Source of the DNA: Sabethes cyaneus
Lineage: Eukaryota > Arthropoda > Insecta > Diptera > Culicidae
Reading direction: 5' to 3'
Assembly (NCBI RefSeq): GCF_943734655.1
Contig: NC_071355.1
Coordinates: forward strand, 23,558,268 to 23,622,267
Length of the DNA stretch: 64,000 bases
Shown piece by piece: positions 1-12,614 of the stretch. A program made the position numbers and the translations under genes. Within the stretch, counting starts at the first letter, position 1; every line of letters starts with the position of its first letter. The notes beneath the pieces are model-generated. The model was not told the DNA's origin, did no database searches, and worked only from the letters and a program-made list of their open reading frames with translations.

Positions 1-3000
1 GTCACTTCATTTGCGGAGCAGCTCACAACAGTTCGTTAACCATTGGCCATCACTGACTGCACGATCCTAATTTTCTGTGCCAATAATTATCGCCCGTTTG
101 GTTGAAGCTTTCAATAAACTAACTGACCACTTTCTACCGGGCAAACGTATCACACCAACACCAGAGAGGTGCTAACTTTGTGGCACTTTTCTTAGAGATC
201 AAACTTTCGAGCAGGAGTTTATCAATGATTGAAATAAAAGAAACGGTTCTCCCGGGTGACCAATATCCGTTTCTAGACGGTGGCTTATTATGTTTTGGTC
301 TGGCTTTCCACACCCACTCTTGCACCACCGACCGCCCGCTGGCCTTCACACATGGTTGGACAACGCACGAACACACAGCTAGCACATAGTAGACGGCAAA
401 CAACCCGAAAGCAAAACATACGAAAACTATCGTACAATCATTGTAACTTTGAAAAACTGACTGCCTGCCTGCTTTTTTGCGGCCTTTTCGAGGCTGGCAG
501 TTTTTCTGACTGGAATGCAGCAGTAACAGCGAACTACACGCAGGAGAGAAAAGAAAAACAAGAGAACGAACAAAAAGTCAAGCACGGCAGACAGAACTCC
601 GAGTTGCGAAGAAACCAACCATCCAATACAAGACAGATAGAAAAAATGTGTCACACAACCACTGGCTATTTGCACTTACAGATTACACTAGAAACATGCA
701 AATTCGACTTCAAAACACTCCCCGTCAACACCAAACCGTCGTTACAACACGTATCTACAGTGCACGACTTCAAACCGCGACGGGAAGCCTCCGAAATACT
801 TTTCGACTGCGACTTCTGGAATGGTATGCCACTACGTTAACAACGAACGACGAACGAACGACTCGGGAGAAATGCTTCAGGCTCCACTACATGGTTACAG
901 GGAAACACGTACGGACGGGAACGGTTATGTCTTCACGGCCCGACGAACGCGATAAAACTGTACATGCATCGTGCACTTCCCCTCTGCTGGACTCTGCTTT
1001 TGCTCTGCTGTTGGATGGAACTTGGAATCAACAAGCACAAGCAGGCTCTGGCTGGCTGGCAGGCAGGCAGGTAGGCAGGTAGGCAAAGGCAACCAAAGCA
1101 AGACACACTGCAGCAGTCAATGTGTGCGAGCGAACGGCACCCGAACCGAAAGCCGAACGGCGGTCGGCTTTTTGCTGCATGGGACCAACCAGCGTTGAGA
1201 GCTGTCAGTAACGGCCACCGACTGGCTGTGTGATTTTGGTGTTGCCAGTAACGCTGTGACAGGCGTTAGCTAGCATTAGCATGCATTTGAAGTGGCGGTT
1301 TGGAAATTTTTGCTTTTATGCATGGAATTAAACCGATATCAGTTTGCATTTGTTTATTTGTTTTTTATTCTTTCTCTTACATTGTAGCTGTCAAAATCTT
1401 CAAACTAGTTTTTGGTTCGTATGGTTTGTGATATCAGTAATTGGTTGAACTATGCCAGTGTATTTTTCACAGCTTTATTGAGAATTTTCCTGCAAATAAG
1501 CATTCTGCTTCTTATAACAATGGCTAACGCTAAAAACTTTTCGATTTCGAATGAGACCGCATCAAGAATGTTCACCCTTACAAGCTAAACTCATAGTTCA
1601 TGGAAGAGTTTACACAGTAAAAATATCGTTCATAAAATAAGAAATCTGGTTTAGATCATTGAATAATCTTAGATACAGAAAAAAATGAACTTATCCTGCC
1701 TATTGCTCCCACCTATTCCCGGTTAACTTACGAACTAATAAATGATCATTATAGAATCTAATACAATTTTTCTATCTGAAGACAACAATAAAACCATCAC
1801 TTTCTTAGTACTCTCTTTTTCTCTTTCGCTCGCTTGTTCTATGGTACATTGAGATGAAACAGTTTAAAATGAGATCAAAAATGTACATCACAGGTTTCCC
1901 ACAGCACCAATCGTAACCGAAACCAACCGATCCTCGTGGTCATCGCCTTCGCCATCGTCGTGTCACACCACAGGTGGGAAATCATCCTCAATCTCGCGCT
2001 AAGACTAGTCTACAGCTACAGAAAAATAATCCATCTTAAAGTCCTAAAACGTAATATAGTATGTACTTAAAACTTAAAGTTTCCCATTGCCTGTCTGTCC
2101 GCTACTACAAAGGATAATTGTAATCCCTTCTGTATTTATTTCATACCGGTTAAGGTTAAAATCATCTGAGAGGAGTAAATTCATTTCTTGTATACAAAAT
2201 GCAACTATTTCATCCGTAATCCTACGCTGTATATTTATATTTATAAAAAAAAACGAGATAAAATAAAAGATCGGCAATTGCTCTAGACCGTAAATATTTA
2301 GAAGCAAACGAACACACACGTTTGGAACGAACAACATTTAAAATCATCGGCTTTCGTTGGCTTCCTCTTTGCTTGGTTGTAGGTTGCGCTAACGATGAGA
2401 ACAAAACACAGCTTATGGCTAAGATTATTTACCGTGTTATAAACAAAAGTTTACAAAAGCTCAAAAAAACATAAAAATTAAAGTTCAAAACAAAAGGACC
2501 CCCGCGCGTACGTGTTTGGATTTGAGATCATTGCGTTCGAATTCATACATTTCACTTGGGTATTTATGTTGTGTATATTCTTTGGGAATTTTGCACAGCA
2601 AGATTCGAAAGAATCCATTCTTTTTTTCTTTTCTAGGTTTCTGCTCCCGGACTCTTCTCGCATGGTTTCGTTTTGTTTTATTTTAAACTGTCTTTAACCG
2701 TCGGTTTTTTGCTTTTTACCTTTGTTTTTTTTTTATTTTAATAGTACCCGGGTAGTCTTGGCTTAATCTAACATGATGTTCGGGTTCGATTAACTTAACC
2801 GTATCGTCCCGAGAGGGGGGTTTTGGTAAGCCAATAATAGATTGGATCCGTAACTTCCTGATTTCGTGATTTTTTGATTGGCGGATGTTTATTTTTGGAT
2901 GCAGATTTTTTACGTAATAAAAAATTTAAAGTTATTTTTTCTAAAACATGAAAAGGTAAACAAACCAAGTGAGGACTATTCTTTGCTGGACTAGCATAGC

Positions 3001-3072
3001 ACAATGAACTCTCACTCGGTTCGTTTACATTTTGGAACTAAGCCCTTTTCAATTGTTGGTCTTGATATAAAG
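1..3072. other. No gene recognised; unique A/T-rich flank
   Basis: I see no convincing gene here. An open frame at 280-840 (+) has biased, low-complexity composition and no recognisable domain, so I do not call it. The first 1.3 kb is richer in G+C and has short GGCAGGCAGG-type repeats near 1060-1085. The rest is A/T-rich with homopolymer runs. The stretch lies more than 9 kb downstream of the hid stop codon on the minus strand, so it is most likely intergenic. Confidence 0.5.
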
Positions 3073-4066
3073 TATATCTCGCGTCACTTTTCATTTCGTC
3101 CAATGTAACAAATGTAAACAAATCCGGTTTATCACAACAAATTATTGCTCTTTTTAAACTCTATGTTATACAAAAACACCTGCCCAAATAGAATTATTTT
3201 GAGGTGAAAAAATTAGCATTATCAAAATGTCCAATGTGCACATTCGAATTACGAATGACTGACTGTTACTTCGGTCGTTCTCATCTGATGTCCAAAGTGT
3301 AAAAAAAATCAAAACAAACACAATATGTACATTGGACGTTTAGCAAGTGAAAGTTTTTTTTCGCATTATTTATGCATTTTAAGTGAAACAACCGGTCTAA
3401 TATTGGAAAATAACCTCGAAAATAGCGTAGCACGGCAACGCACGTATTTTACGGTGATTTCGCTTAATTTATGTGCAATAGCCTGGAAAAATAAAACCGT
3501 CCAAAGTACAGCATGAGATGGTAAACAGTCCAATGTAACTTTTTCCATAATAAACCAAAACTGCTTAGTTTTAATTAGATTTTTAAAATCTCCGTTAAAG
3601 CCTAGTATCCAGCTGAAAAGAAAACAGCTCAAGAAAAAATCCTGGTATTTACCGAAGAAATTTTGACAACTGCAAGGCAAGCAATTATCTGTCATATTTT
3701 CTTGTGGTAATAATTGCGCCGGATATTATTCCGTACGGAAAAGTGACGTTTCAATTCACTAGCATGTAAAACTGCGCCATCTGAAACTAAAACAATATTT
3801 CTTGTGAGGTGCATACTGGTAAAGAAATCGCAAACGAAAAATCTTTTCTTTGGCATTTCTTGGCCTATCTTTTTGTTCATTTCTTTTCAGGTCGATACTA
3901 GGCTTAAATATTGAATGTTATTATTCATCAATCACGTTGAGTGAATGACTGAAAATTATTTCATTTTGAAACAATTTAAAGTTGAATTCGAAGAACTTCG
4001 ATCTCGTTTTTCTCAATATGGTGGAATTGTTACATTGGACGAAATCAAAAGTGACGCGAGATATGT
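3073..4066. repeat. Foldback element with ~38-bp inverted ends
   Basis: The left end (3073-3113) and right end (4028-4066) are inverted copies sharing the core TCTCGCGTCACTTTT followed by TTTCGTCCAATGTAACAA, with one or two mismatches. Further GTCCAATGT-like or GTCCAAAGT-like words recur inside (about 3227, 3289, 3327, 3498, 3528). No transposase frame is visible, so this reads as a non-autonomous foldback element. The true outer edges are uncertain and no target-site duplication was established. Confidence 0.6.
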
Positions 4067-5498
4067 TTTCGTTGCACGCTGATTCTATTGAACATGTTTG
4101 ATTTGCTGGTTGTAGGTTATGGTGAACAGTTGGAGAATAAATTAAATCGAAATTGCCCAAAATTAGCGGACTGCAAAATGTTTCATATAGGAGTTTTATG
4201 CGCTTTTCGATGGTATATTAATCCCTCGAGGAATGGATTTTTTTATCAATTATAACTTCTGTTTGTTGGAAATCGTCTAACTAGAGCATTTGGACATATT
4301 TTTTTGGATACTTTAAATAACGGGGTAGCAGTGCCGCAAATACAAGTATAAAACTATGCTTTCTTCAACAATATTGTAGAAAATAATTAAATTTACAATG
4401 GTCCTGTACACCATTTTTTCGAGTTTAGTTTTACTGAGGCGCTGTAGGCCAAAGAGTAAAAACGAAGCAGCAAACTGGACCGACATCTAAAATTTTCATT
4501 GTTCTATTGTTATTTTACAGCTTTTCTGTTCAACGAACCGAAACTTAACTAATAAATATTTTCCTAACATTTATCGTACCAGTAAGTCACCAGAACGAAG
4601 CGCATGCTTAGTAAACGATCCGAAATCTGAATTCATTGTTGTTTTTCTTTTCAAATTAACTGATTTTGTCGGCCCAATTTGAAAAAAAAATGTCAGTTTA
4701 AAAAAACTTTGGCGGGTTTATTAGATCATTTTTCATTTTTTTTTTTGTAAGAAGGCTCGAAACTCTGTGATCTACTATGATTAATTGATTGATCGATTAA
4801 GAGAAGCTTTGCGTATACGTTTTACCTTGCCGATTGTCAGATTTGTAATTTTTGCTATGCCTTTTCTGGCCTTTTCAGTCTGTTGATAGTAACACGGTTT
4901 TTGGAAAGACGACAGATATGCACAGAAAAACTAACGAAGACATGTACATCCTTAAAATTAAAAACTTTAAACGACGGACTGCTGAGACAACTGTATGCTT
5001 GAAAAAGACTTCGAAAAAGTCGAAACGTTGGAACAACTTGAAAAAAAAAAGTTTTAATTTCCGTAATCAGAACATCGGAATTACTGTGTTGAAAATTTGT
5101 GAAAATGTACATTGTAGAGTTTGTGGTTCGCCCAAAAGACATCAAAGGAGATTGCCAAGGTGGTAGAAGGTCATTTGACCACAGTTTATCAGGTCTACAG
5201 ATTGGTCCTAAGCAGGGGAAGCCGGAAAGTGAAGGTCCGTGGTATGCACATACGCCAAACGTGATCAAATCGGGAGTCCCCAGTAACCCAAAATTTCTGA
5301 AAAATTCATGCGAAAATTTAAAAAAGACTTCCTCGCAACACGCAGCTTTTCCAGAGCTAGAGCGAAACGTCATTTGATTGCGGGGTGGGTGAGGGAACTA
5401 CGAGTGAGAGTGACTCGTTCGAAAAGTTTGTTTTCTTTGTTGAAGACGTAAAAAATATGACCCTGTTCTTCGGCTAAACAGCATCGATGCTGTGCCCA
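4067..5498. other. No gene recognised
   Basis: The stretch is A/T-rich with poly-A and poly-T runs. Short open frames at 4852-5166 (+) and 4855-5373 (-) overlap on opposite strands, lack recognisable motifs and do not look coding. I see nothing else structured. Confidence 0.4.
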
Positions 5499-5764
5499 AC
5501 AATACTTATTCAGCCGAAATTGGAGAACGTATACAACCTATTTCGTTTAAGGTAGAAAAAACGGGCTTGCTAATAGCTGCTTTGAAGCTGTAATGTAGCC
5601 TAATAGAGGTTTCTGCGCGTTTTTCAATAACCAATTTGCGCAAAGCTGGAAACAAGGCGCACAGAGGTTATATAAAGGGTAATATAACTGCTTAACAAGT
5701 ATTTTTTCTGCCTCAAATGAAATAGGTTGTATAAGTTCCCCAATTTCGGCTGAATAAGTATTGT
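5499..5764. repeat. Short MITE with ~65-bp terminal inverted repeats
   Basis: The ends are inverted copies. The left starts ACAATACTTATTCAGCCGAA and the right is its complement, ending TTCGGCTGAATAAGTATTGT. The similarity continues inward through a stretch containing TACAACCTATTTC for about 65 bases. The total length is about 266 bp with no coding capacity, which fits a MITE. I could not fix the target-site duplication or superfamily. Confidence 0.7.
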
Positions 5765-6559
5765 AGAATTGTTTACATAAATTTTATTCGATGCATATTC
5801 AGCTATGACTGTATAATAAAGGCTGCTAAAATGTTTAATCAGCGCATAAATGTTTCGTGGGAGGGCTGCATGTTCAGCTATGGCTATGGGATTCGAATGA
5901 ATACCATCAATTTTCGCTTTTATTCTGTGGAAAACGGCGTTGCTAAGAACGAGGGAATTGAAGGTTGCAGCACTCGAAAAATTGTAAGTAGATTCACAGT
6001 ATAAGACCGCACGATCACCTCATTTCCTAAACTGGTTGCTAAAACCAACCAAATATTACAAAAACTTGCTTTTCTGAAGTTCCAGCTATGAATGAAAGGC
6101 TCTCAGAAGATTTTGAATTTTGGGTTGTTTGAATTAGAAAATAACCACGCGCTCACTTTTTACAAATACCATGGAGGCGCGCTGTGTACCAAGGTTGCAT
6201 TCACGAGATGAATAGCTGAGTGAGACTATAAGTAAATAACTAATTGATCATTAAGTGTAAATAAAAAGAAAAACGAATTAGTTCGTAGTTTTAGCTGCGA
6301 CTGTGGTAAAGGAAAGGCGAGGAGGGGTTGTAATATAACAACACGTAAAATGAGTCTTAATTTTAACCCCATTAAGGTCTACATAATTTTTAGCACCGCT
6401 TTTAGCTGTTTAATCTTTCAAAATTTTTTCACCAAATTTGAGAATTTTGCCAAAAATCTGTTTTATTTTCATCATTTCTACAGGTCGTGGCCATATGCCA
6501 TGTGATCTCGGAGTTATTCCGGAGTTCCGGGGGACCGTGACATGGCTTTTTTGAATAAT
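5765..6559. other. No gene recognised
   Basis: No coding or repeat structure could be supported here. It ends where the non-LTR retrotransposon homology of the next feature begins. Confidence 0.4.
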
Positions 6560-7816
6560 TTTGTCAAATGAAGCTGAAGCGGCTGAAGAACAACAAAGCA
6601 GCGAGAAAGAATGACACTGGAGCGGAACTAATTAAAATCGGCCCGGACAAGTTGGTCGGCTGTCTGCATCAACTGATTGTCAAGATTTGGGTTACGAAAC
6701 GATTACCGGAGGAGTGGAAAGACGGGGTTATTTGCCTTTTCCAATAGAAAGGAGCCTACCAAATTACTACCAAATTACCAAATCAAATATTACCAAATCA
6801 TCAGCCTGCGGCAGATCACCCAGAAGTGTCGCGAATTCCGAGTCCCCATGCATCACCTGTTTATTGATTTCAAAGCCGCATATGATAGTGTAAACCGACA
6901 AGAGTTATCGAAAATTCTAGACGAAAACAGCTTTCCGGGAAAGCTTACTAGACTTATCATGGATACGATGGATGGGATTCAGTGCTGTGTGAGAATCTCG
7001 GGTGGATTGTCAGACCCAATCGAATCTCGCACAGGACTTCGGCAAAGAGATGGTCTTCCCTGCCTACTATTCAACATTGCACTTGAAGGTGTTATAAGAT
7101 GAGCGGCGATTGAAATGCGGGGCACGGTTTTCAATAAATCCAGTCAATATATCTGCTTTGCTGACGACGTGGTTGCTGTCATTGCAGAACATTTAAGACG
7201 ATGGAAAATCAGACTAAAAGGCATATTATCAGCGGAAGTCGGGCCTACTACAGACTCCACAAACACTTGCAGTCGAAAAATATGAGTTCCTGTACAAAGT
7301 GCACATTGGTAAAAGTGCTAATTAGACCGGTTATCCTCTACGAGAACGAAAAGTGGACACTGCGAGAAGTGGACCTACGAGCACTCCGAGTTTTCGAACG
7401 GCGAGCGCTAAGAACTATCTTTGGTGGCGTACCAGAGAACGGTGTATGAAGGCGAAGAATGAACTGAAGAATGTATTCAGATGGTTAAAGCTGAACAGAT
7501 AGGTTGGGCAGGACATGTTGCTAGAATGCCGGACAACTATCCTGCAAAAATGGTGTTCGAATCCGGTAGGAACAAGATGAAGATGGGCATAGCGAGCAAG
7601 GTCACAAGACCAGGTGGAGTGAGATCTGGCGAGCACTGGGTACCCGCGGAATGGAGACCAGCTGCCATGGACCGAATTAGATGGAGGAATTATGTTACGC
7701 ATGCGCATGACATTCGAAGGAAAACAGAAGTGACTCGTAATGACAATGGGATGGGGGAAATGGGAGCCAAATATAACCGAGGCGGGTTAAAGGGGAACGT
7801 TACACAAACTCAATAA
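6560..7816 (+). pseudogene. Non-LTR retrotransposon (LINE) ORF2 fragment, broken
   Basis: This is the reverse-transcriptase and C-terminal part of a LINE ORF2, read through several frames. It begins with a linker (KLKRLKNNKAARNDTG) ending in PEEWKDGVICLFQ before a stop. RT motifs follow: HHLFIDFKAAYDSVNRQ (about 6850-6905), GLRQRDGLPCLLFNIA (about 7035-7085), and the catalytic FADD box in YICFADDVVAV (about 7148-7180). After a deletion come RPVILYENEKWTL, VFERRALRTIFGG and AGHVARMPDNYP. In-frame stops and at least two frameshifts make it dead. The clade was not assigned; it is the same general family as the copies at 14655-15830, 32390-33065 and 35240-36190. Confidence 0.9.
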
Positions 7817-9249
7817 GCGTTACTTCAATGATCTTTTCTTATCTAATTTTCAGTTCTTTTCCCTTCACGCCTTGCCTTCCCTGAGGTACTATGTATCAAC
7901 ATTCTTCTACCGTTCCTTCCGTCGATTGTAATATGTTACCATTAAAAAAAATTAAATGCCTGACCACATTAAAAAGGTCAAGACAAAAACACAAGGCTGG
8001 TTTACAAACCGCTAAAAACTCCATAATCTGAAACTTTAATTATGATCAGCAGAGCAAAGAGAATCTTTTTTTCAACTTACGAATTTAATCGCCCTAATAA
8101 GGGCGTTTTTGTGTTAGTAGTCTGAATTGGTCGTCTCGTCTCAGTTTTCTTGGACAACAGAACATCTCGTTAAACAGAACTCCGAATAAAAGTTTGTTCA
8201 GCTCAGCGCAGATACGGATAGCCAGCCAGCAGATGATTCTGGTCTTCTTGTTGTCATAAGTTCCCAAGTAATAATTCTAAATTTTATTACATTCCTCGAG
8301 TGGTTTTCATGACCAATTTCATGAAACCGCTAATAAAACTATGAGCTCCGCCAGAACTTCCTGATAACCGCTTTGAAAAACCGCCTTCCGTCCAAAGGGC
8401 CCAGTCTTCAGAAGGTTTTTAAAACCTCTTTATGAATCAGGTTATAAGCATAAGTAATCTTATAACACTGTGCAGAAAGCAGCAATAAAACCGGCTATGC
8501 TATTCGCTGCTACCGCCATAATTTAATAAAGCTTTTCGCTACAAGGCTTTGGTTAAAAGCCCAAATCAGTCTGCCAGTTTTATTAACTTGAAAATAGAAC
8601 CGTGTGCAGAAAAGTTAAAGTTTTAATGTTAGATCGTCTTGATCGATTTGGTTTAAAGCGCCCATAATAAAATATCCCATAGAATAATGTATAAATTTTT
8701 AATAGTCACCGCTGGTTTGCAGCATACGCGCATTACTTTTTATCGTGCATATTGATAATGATAGGTGGATAAAATCAACGCGCCATCGAAATTTTGCAAT
8801 TTTCGAAAACTAGTTGTTTTAGCAAAATACATAACATTCAGTTATTTGATTTCTAGCAAAATCATTCTAGGTGCTTTTTGTGACAGGAAAACCGATTGAT
8901 AATAACGTTCTTTTTACAAAACATTTTTCTTTGATGAATTTTTATTATAATTGACGGATTTCACGCCAACTCGTCTATGGGGCTGGCAGAACCCTCTCAG
9001 ATTTCAATGAAACTTTTTGTGTTTAAAGAGTACATGTAAATAAACAACTTTGCATACTGAGTTTTTCGGAAAGTGGCCTGAACTAACTTTTGGAAAGGAC
9101 TTTTTTCTTTTTTTTTTTATAAAAAATGTAACTCGAAAATCATGGGATCTACAAAAAAATGATCTATAGGTGACTTTTTTTCCTTGTTGGGGACCTTGGA
9201 CCACTGCGACCAGGTGACTTTTAGAAAATCTTCTAAATTTTCATAAAAA
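7817..9249. other. No gene; short CCCAAGTAA-type element near 8265
   Basis: There is no gene. At about 8264-8345 lies CCCAAGTAATAATTC followed by TTTTATTAC and an inverted CATGA...TCATG core. This resembles the CCCAAGTAACA-terminated MITE seen intact at 35527-35626 and 23925-24032, but the far end is not clear. The remainder is A/T-rich. Confidence 0.4.
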
Positions 9250-9712
9250 ATACCGAAAAAAAATAAAAATCAATTTATACACTGAGAAAAAAGCATTTTA
9301 AAAATTAAAAATCGATTTTCCAAAAAAGGCCATCTCAGAAATTGATGAAATTTTTTCTGAAGATAGATATTTCAGAATTTTCTAAAATTATAGCGCCTAC
9401 AAAAAATGATGTGTGGATGACTTTTACAAAATTTGCGGAATTTTCATAAAAAAAATATTGAAAAAAATAAAAATCATTTCTACACTGAGAAAAAAAGCAT
9501 TTTAAAAACTATAATGAAATATCTTTTTTTCTGGAAAAAGTTTTTGTTAGTAAAACTTTTTTCCCTTAAATATGCCCATTTTGTGATGTATGGAAGAATT
9601 GTAGGCCATACAATTATCTATCTTCAGAAAAAATTTCATCAATTTCTGAGATGCCGTTTTTTGGAAAATCGATTTTTAGTTTTAAAATGCTTTTTTCTCA
9701 GTGTAGAAATTA
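9250..9712. repeat. A/T-rich foldback with internal direct duplication
   Basis: A block including GAAAAAAGCATTTTAAAA and GGCCATCTCAGAAATTGATG (about 9285-9370) is repeated in inverted orientation at about 9605-9712. Part of it (ATTTTCATAAAAAA...ACACTGAGAAAAAA) is also duplicated directly at about 9440-9505. An open frame at 9433-9717 results from this A/T-rich sequence and is not a gene. No transposase is visible. Confidence 0.65.
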
Positions 9713-9750
9713 ATTAAGCAAGCAAACGAAAAGTCTAAAAATAAAAGAAG

Positions 9751-9944
9751 AAGAAAACTTATCCAATTTAATTCTACTATGTGTATTTTATTCACGACAG
9801 ATACGTATTTCGCCTACGACTTGCAGGCTTCCTCAGTGTCTGTTTTCGAAAACAGGCACTGAGGAAGCCTGCAAGTCGTAGGCGAAATACGTATCTGTCG
9901 TGAATAAAATACACATAGTAGAATTAAATTGGATAAGTTTTCTT
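9751..9944. repeat. Near-perfect 97-bp-arm palindrome (Penelope-like 3' end)
   Basis: The two arms, 9751-9847 and 9848-9944, are complementary with a single mismatch (GTGTC against GTGCC) and no loop, centred on TTTTCGAAAA. Each arm contains CCTACGACTTGCAGGCTTCC, ACGTATTTCGCC and a CGTGAATAAAAT end. It is followed by TTTTAGGTTTCGTAGACGCT and CCAAAAACTTCAG. Related copies lie at 17231-17493 and, degenerate, at 22895-23125. The 22895-23125 copy is in the 3' direction of a GIY-YIG endonuclease remnant, so I read the unit as the terminal part of a Penelope-like element in head-to-head orientation. That assignment is inference. Confidence 0.75.
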
Positions 9945-10957
9945 ATTTTTTATTTTTAGGTTTCGTAGACGCTCCAAAAACTTCAGTCAAACGAAAAGTC
10001 ACCGTGTCGGCATTGGTGGAAAAACCGCCAAGAGGTTTGGCAAAGTACTTCACCAAAGAAACGAGTAGAAGAAGAAGAAGACGCGAAGCTGCTGGGGGCT
10101 ACTGGTTGGTCAATTACAGCAAACGTCCGAAGATCATCGTTCGAGAGGTTCCAACCTCCGTGCCCCTATTGTTACCCGGCCCTTTTTTCAAGTATATGTT
10201 GCAAGCAACAGACATGATAATCAACTAAACGGTCCTTTTAAGGGCTAACATAAATTGTTTGAAGATTTTATCGGATTTTGTTGGCCATCTCAAATTATAA
10301 TGTGACAACCGTGTAAACACCACGAAATGGGTGGTATTTTTATCGATTTCAACACTTAACTCGGCACATACAACATGCACTGTTGCAACAAAATTACAAG
10401 CAGAAATTAGAGAGTTTTATATCCAGTGCCCGGCGACTTTCATGATTTCATCGTAGAAAATTAATTTGGCGGCAGGGATTCCGCTGAGGATTGTTTTGAA
10501 GATGGTTATAGACAAAGGCGTGCACAGAGAAAGATGCTATAACTGAAGCCAGCTATTCACTTGAATCGCATAATTTGTGAGGTACAAGTAACTTGTCTTC
10601 TTCCTCGCACTTCCCTTCCTTTCAAATTGAATGGCACACATTGGGCGGTGTCTTTCTCTCTTGCTGTATCTTTTACTTTCTCTCTTGTAGACAAATTTGG
10701 ACGAAAATTTCCATACTTTAACTTTTGCAATATCATCTGAAAACTTCCAGCACACTTATGGGTTTTCGAAAGAACGTTTCCGTCGAAAAATAGTTTCCGC
10801 ATCTCATGAGACTGATTTTCATTCGGCAATTTTATATGCACTTGATTAGAGATTCGAGCAGCGGAATAGCAGATTCAGATGGTTGCTGTGTCTAGCTACT
10901 TTTCGTTGAAATTGTACTCTTTGTCAGGAGCGGCTCAAGACAGCGTCGGACTCGGAA
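9945..10957. other. No gene recognised
   Basis: A 99-codon frame (9929-10228, +) rich in Lys and Arg starts inside the palindrome arm and matches nothing I know. It is not called. The rest shows no supported feature. Confidence 0.4.
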
Positions 10958-11150
10958 CTGAAAACTCAGCTAGAAATTCTATAAGAAAGTGAACCAGTTG
11001 CGTAAAAGCTACACACCGAAACCTGATATGGGTTATGACGAGGACGGAAGACTGTGGGAAACGAGAAGAAGCTGACCGAGTGGTGAAAGCAGTTTCTCCG
11101 ATGAGCACTTTAATGGCGAAGCCGGTACTGAGATTCAAAACTGTCTGTGA
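10958..11150 (+). pseudogene. LINE linker fragment
   Basis: The frame reading KFYKKVNQLRKSYTPKP followed by YDEDGRLWE is the linker that precedes the RT domain in the LINE family of this window. After a frameshift it continues as SDEHFNGEAGTEIQNCL and a stop. Both halves have the spacing expected for that linker. The rest of the element is absent, so this is a short, dead remnant. Confidence 0.75.
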
Positions 11151-12219
11151 GTAGAAAATAGGGTTACTAGAGGCAAGTCCAGCTATCGGTAAAGACCGGC
11201 TGCCAGTACCATAGTTAACTGGATTGTCTCCTGAATTTGGGAAATTTCAAAGGAACCGATGTGACGTTTTGTACGTTTCATTATCAAAAAAATATGTTCT
11301 CCGCAATTATAAGGACGTAGGTAACGTTTATTAACCTTGCTGCTGCTCAGATTTTTTTGCGTCTTTTTTCACCGCGATGCTAAGAACATTCCTAGAGCAG
11401 TATTAGATCAGTGGGTTTCAAGAGAAATAGCTTTACTGTCGACTTTTCACAAACTTCCAGAAATATTTGAAATACATGGTGTAATTCATACAGTTCATCT
11501 GCTAGGGTAAATAGAACCATGGATTTCGTTGCTCTGCGCATATTTCAGGGATGCTCCTTGATAGCTTGCAATCCCAGGGAGAATTAAACTAAAATGATAA
11601 ACTATTCTTTAATTTTTTTAATACCGTCATCCGCGAATAGCTATTTTTAGACATTTTGAGTGTGCTGGCAGTAATACTAGAGATACTTAGAGGCACGTTT
11701 TGCTTCCCAACTTGCATAACAGCCCCATTTTCTATGGAGTTTCCTATATAAAAGTAACTGCGAGTAACAGTAGCAAAGCAAAGTGGCTAAAAGTTTTTGA
11801 ATTGTAATTGTAATTATTTATAAAGATTTTCAAATGCTATACCATTCTTTTGATGTCAAACGAACATGGTAACTGCAACTTACAGAATTAAATTTGCTGT
11901 TTTCCTGTTCACCACAACCAAACCGCATTGCTTTATAAAATTTTGCTTCGAAACCTGTGGCTAATCAACGATTAATACTGTAACCCTCGCACGGCTTCCC
12001 CCGATCTCGGCGATGCTGAAAATGCACTGTCTAACTTAATTGCTAATAACTATCTTTTCTTAACACTATTGAGGACAATAATCTTTAGAAGATCTGTTGT
12101 TCCCTCATTTTAAACGAAGAAAAAACCTTAACCAAATTATTGTAACTTACATTCTAGCTCGATATTGAATCGACATGGCTCTTGTTGCATTACGTAATTT
12201 CACTAAAGTTCCAATTTGC
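11151..12219. other. Flank downstream of hid; nothing recognised
   Basis: A/T-rich sequence with no recognised coding or repeat structure. It lies just past the best candidate poly(A) signal of hid and may contain distal 3'-end signals, but I see none I can defend. Confidence 0.4.
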
Positions 12220-12239
12220 TTAACAAACGAAAGGAAATC

Positions 12240-12245
12240 TTTATT
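12240..12245 (-). terminator. Candidate distal poly(A) signal of hid
   Basis: AATAAA on the minus strand, about 990 bases after the stop codon and followed by a T-rich stretch (CCTTTCGTTTGTT). A second AATAAA at 12838-12833 could be used instead and would exclude the miRNA seed matches. Confidence 0.45.
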
Positions 12246-12614
12246 GGCCTACGGATAACTATTACACGATAACCGCGTTATTTTCACTATTCAGCTTACT
12301 TAAAAACTAGACGACTTAAACACTAGGGTCATGCAAATTCGGAAACATTCCGAAACGGTTTAAGAAAATAAAAAGAGGCAGATGAACAAAGATAAAATCT
12401 AAATATCTTTTGAAGTATCGATATTTTAAAACAACGATCACAATCGCTTTGGGTTTCACATTTCAATCTTTTTTTTTTGTTGCTTAACTGAGACTTTTTT
12501 TTAGCTTCAGCTCTTGCACGGCTTTGCGAATCTGCTAACGATTACTCTTTTTTTTGTCTGCTCAAATATTCTATTTCATCGAACGACAATTAACAGGGGT
12601 AGAAAAAAAAACTG

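Noticed and set aside
280..840. 186-codon plus-strand frame near the left edge
   Set aside because: No recognisable domain, biased composition, overlapping frames on the other strand, and no splice or start context to support it.
9929..10228. 99-codon basic protein
   Set aside because: It begins inside a palindrome arm of a mobile element and matches no family known to me.
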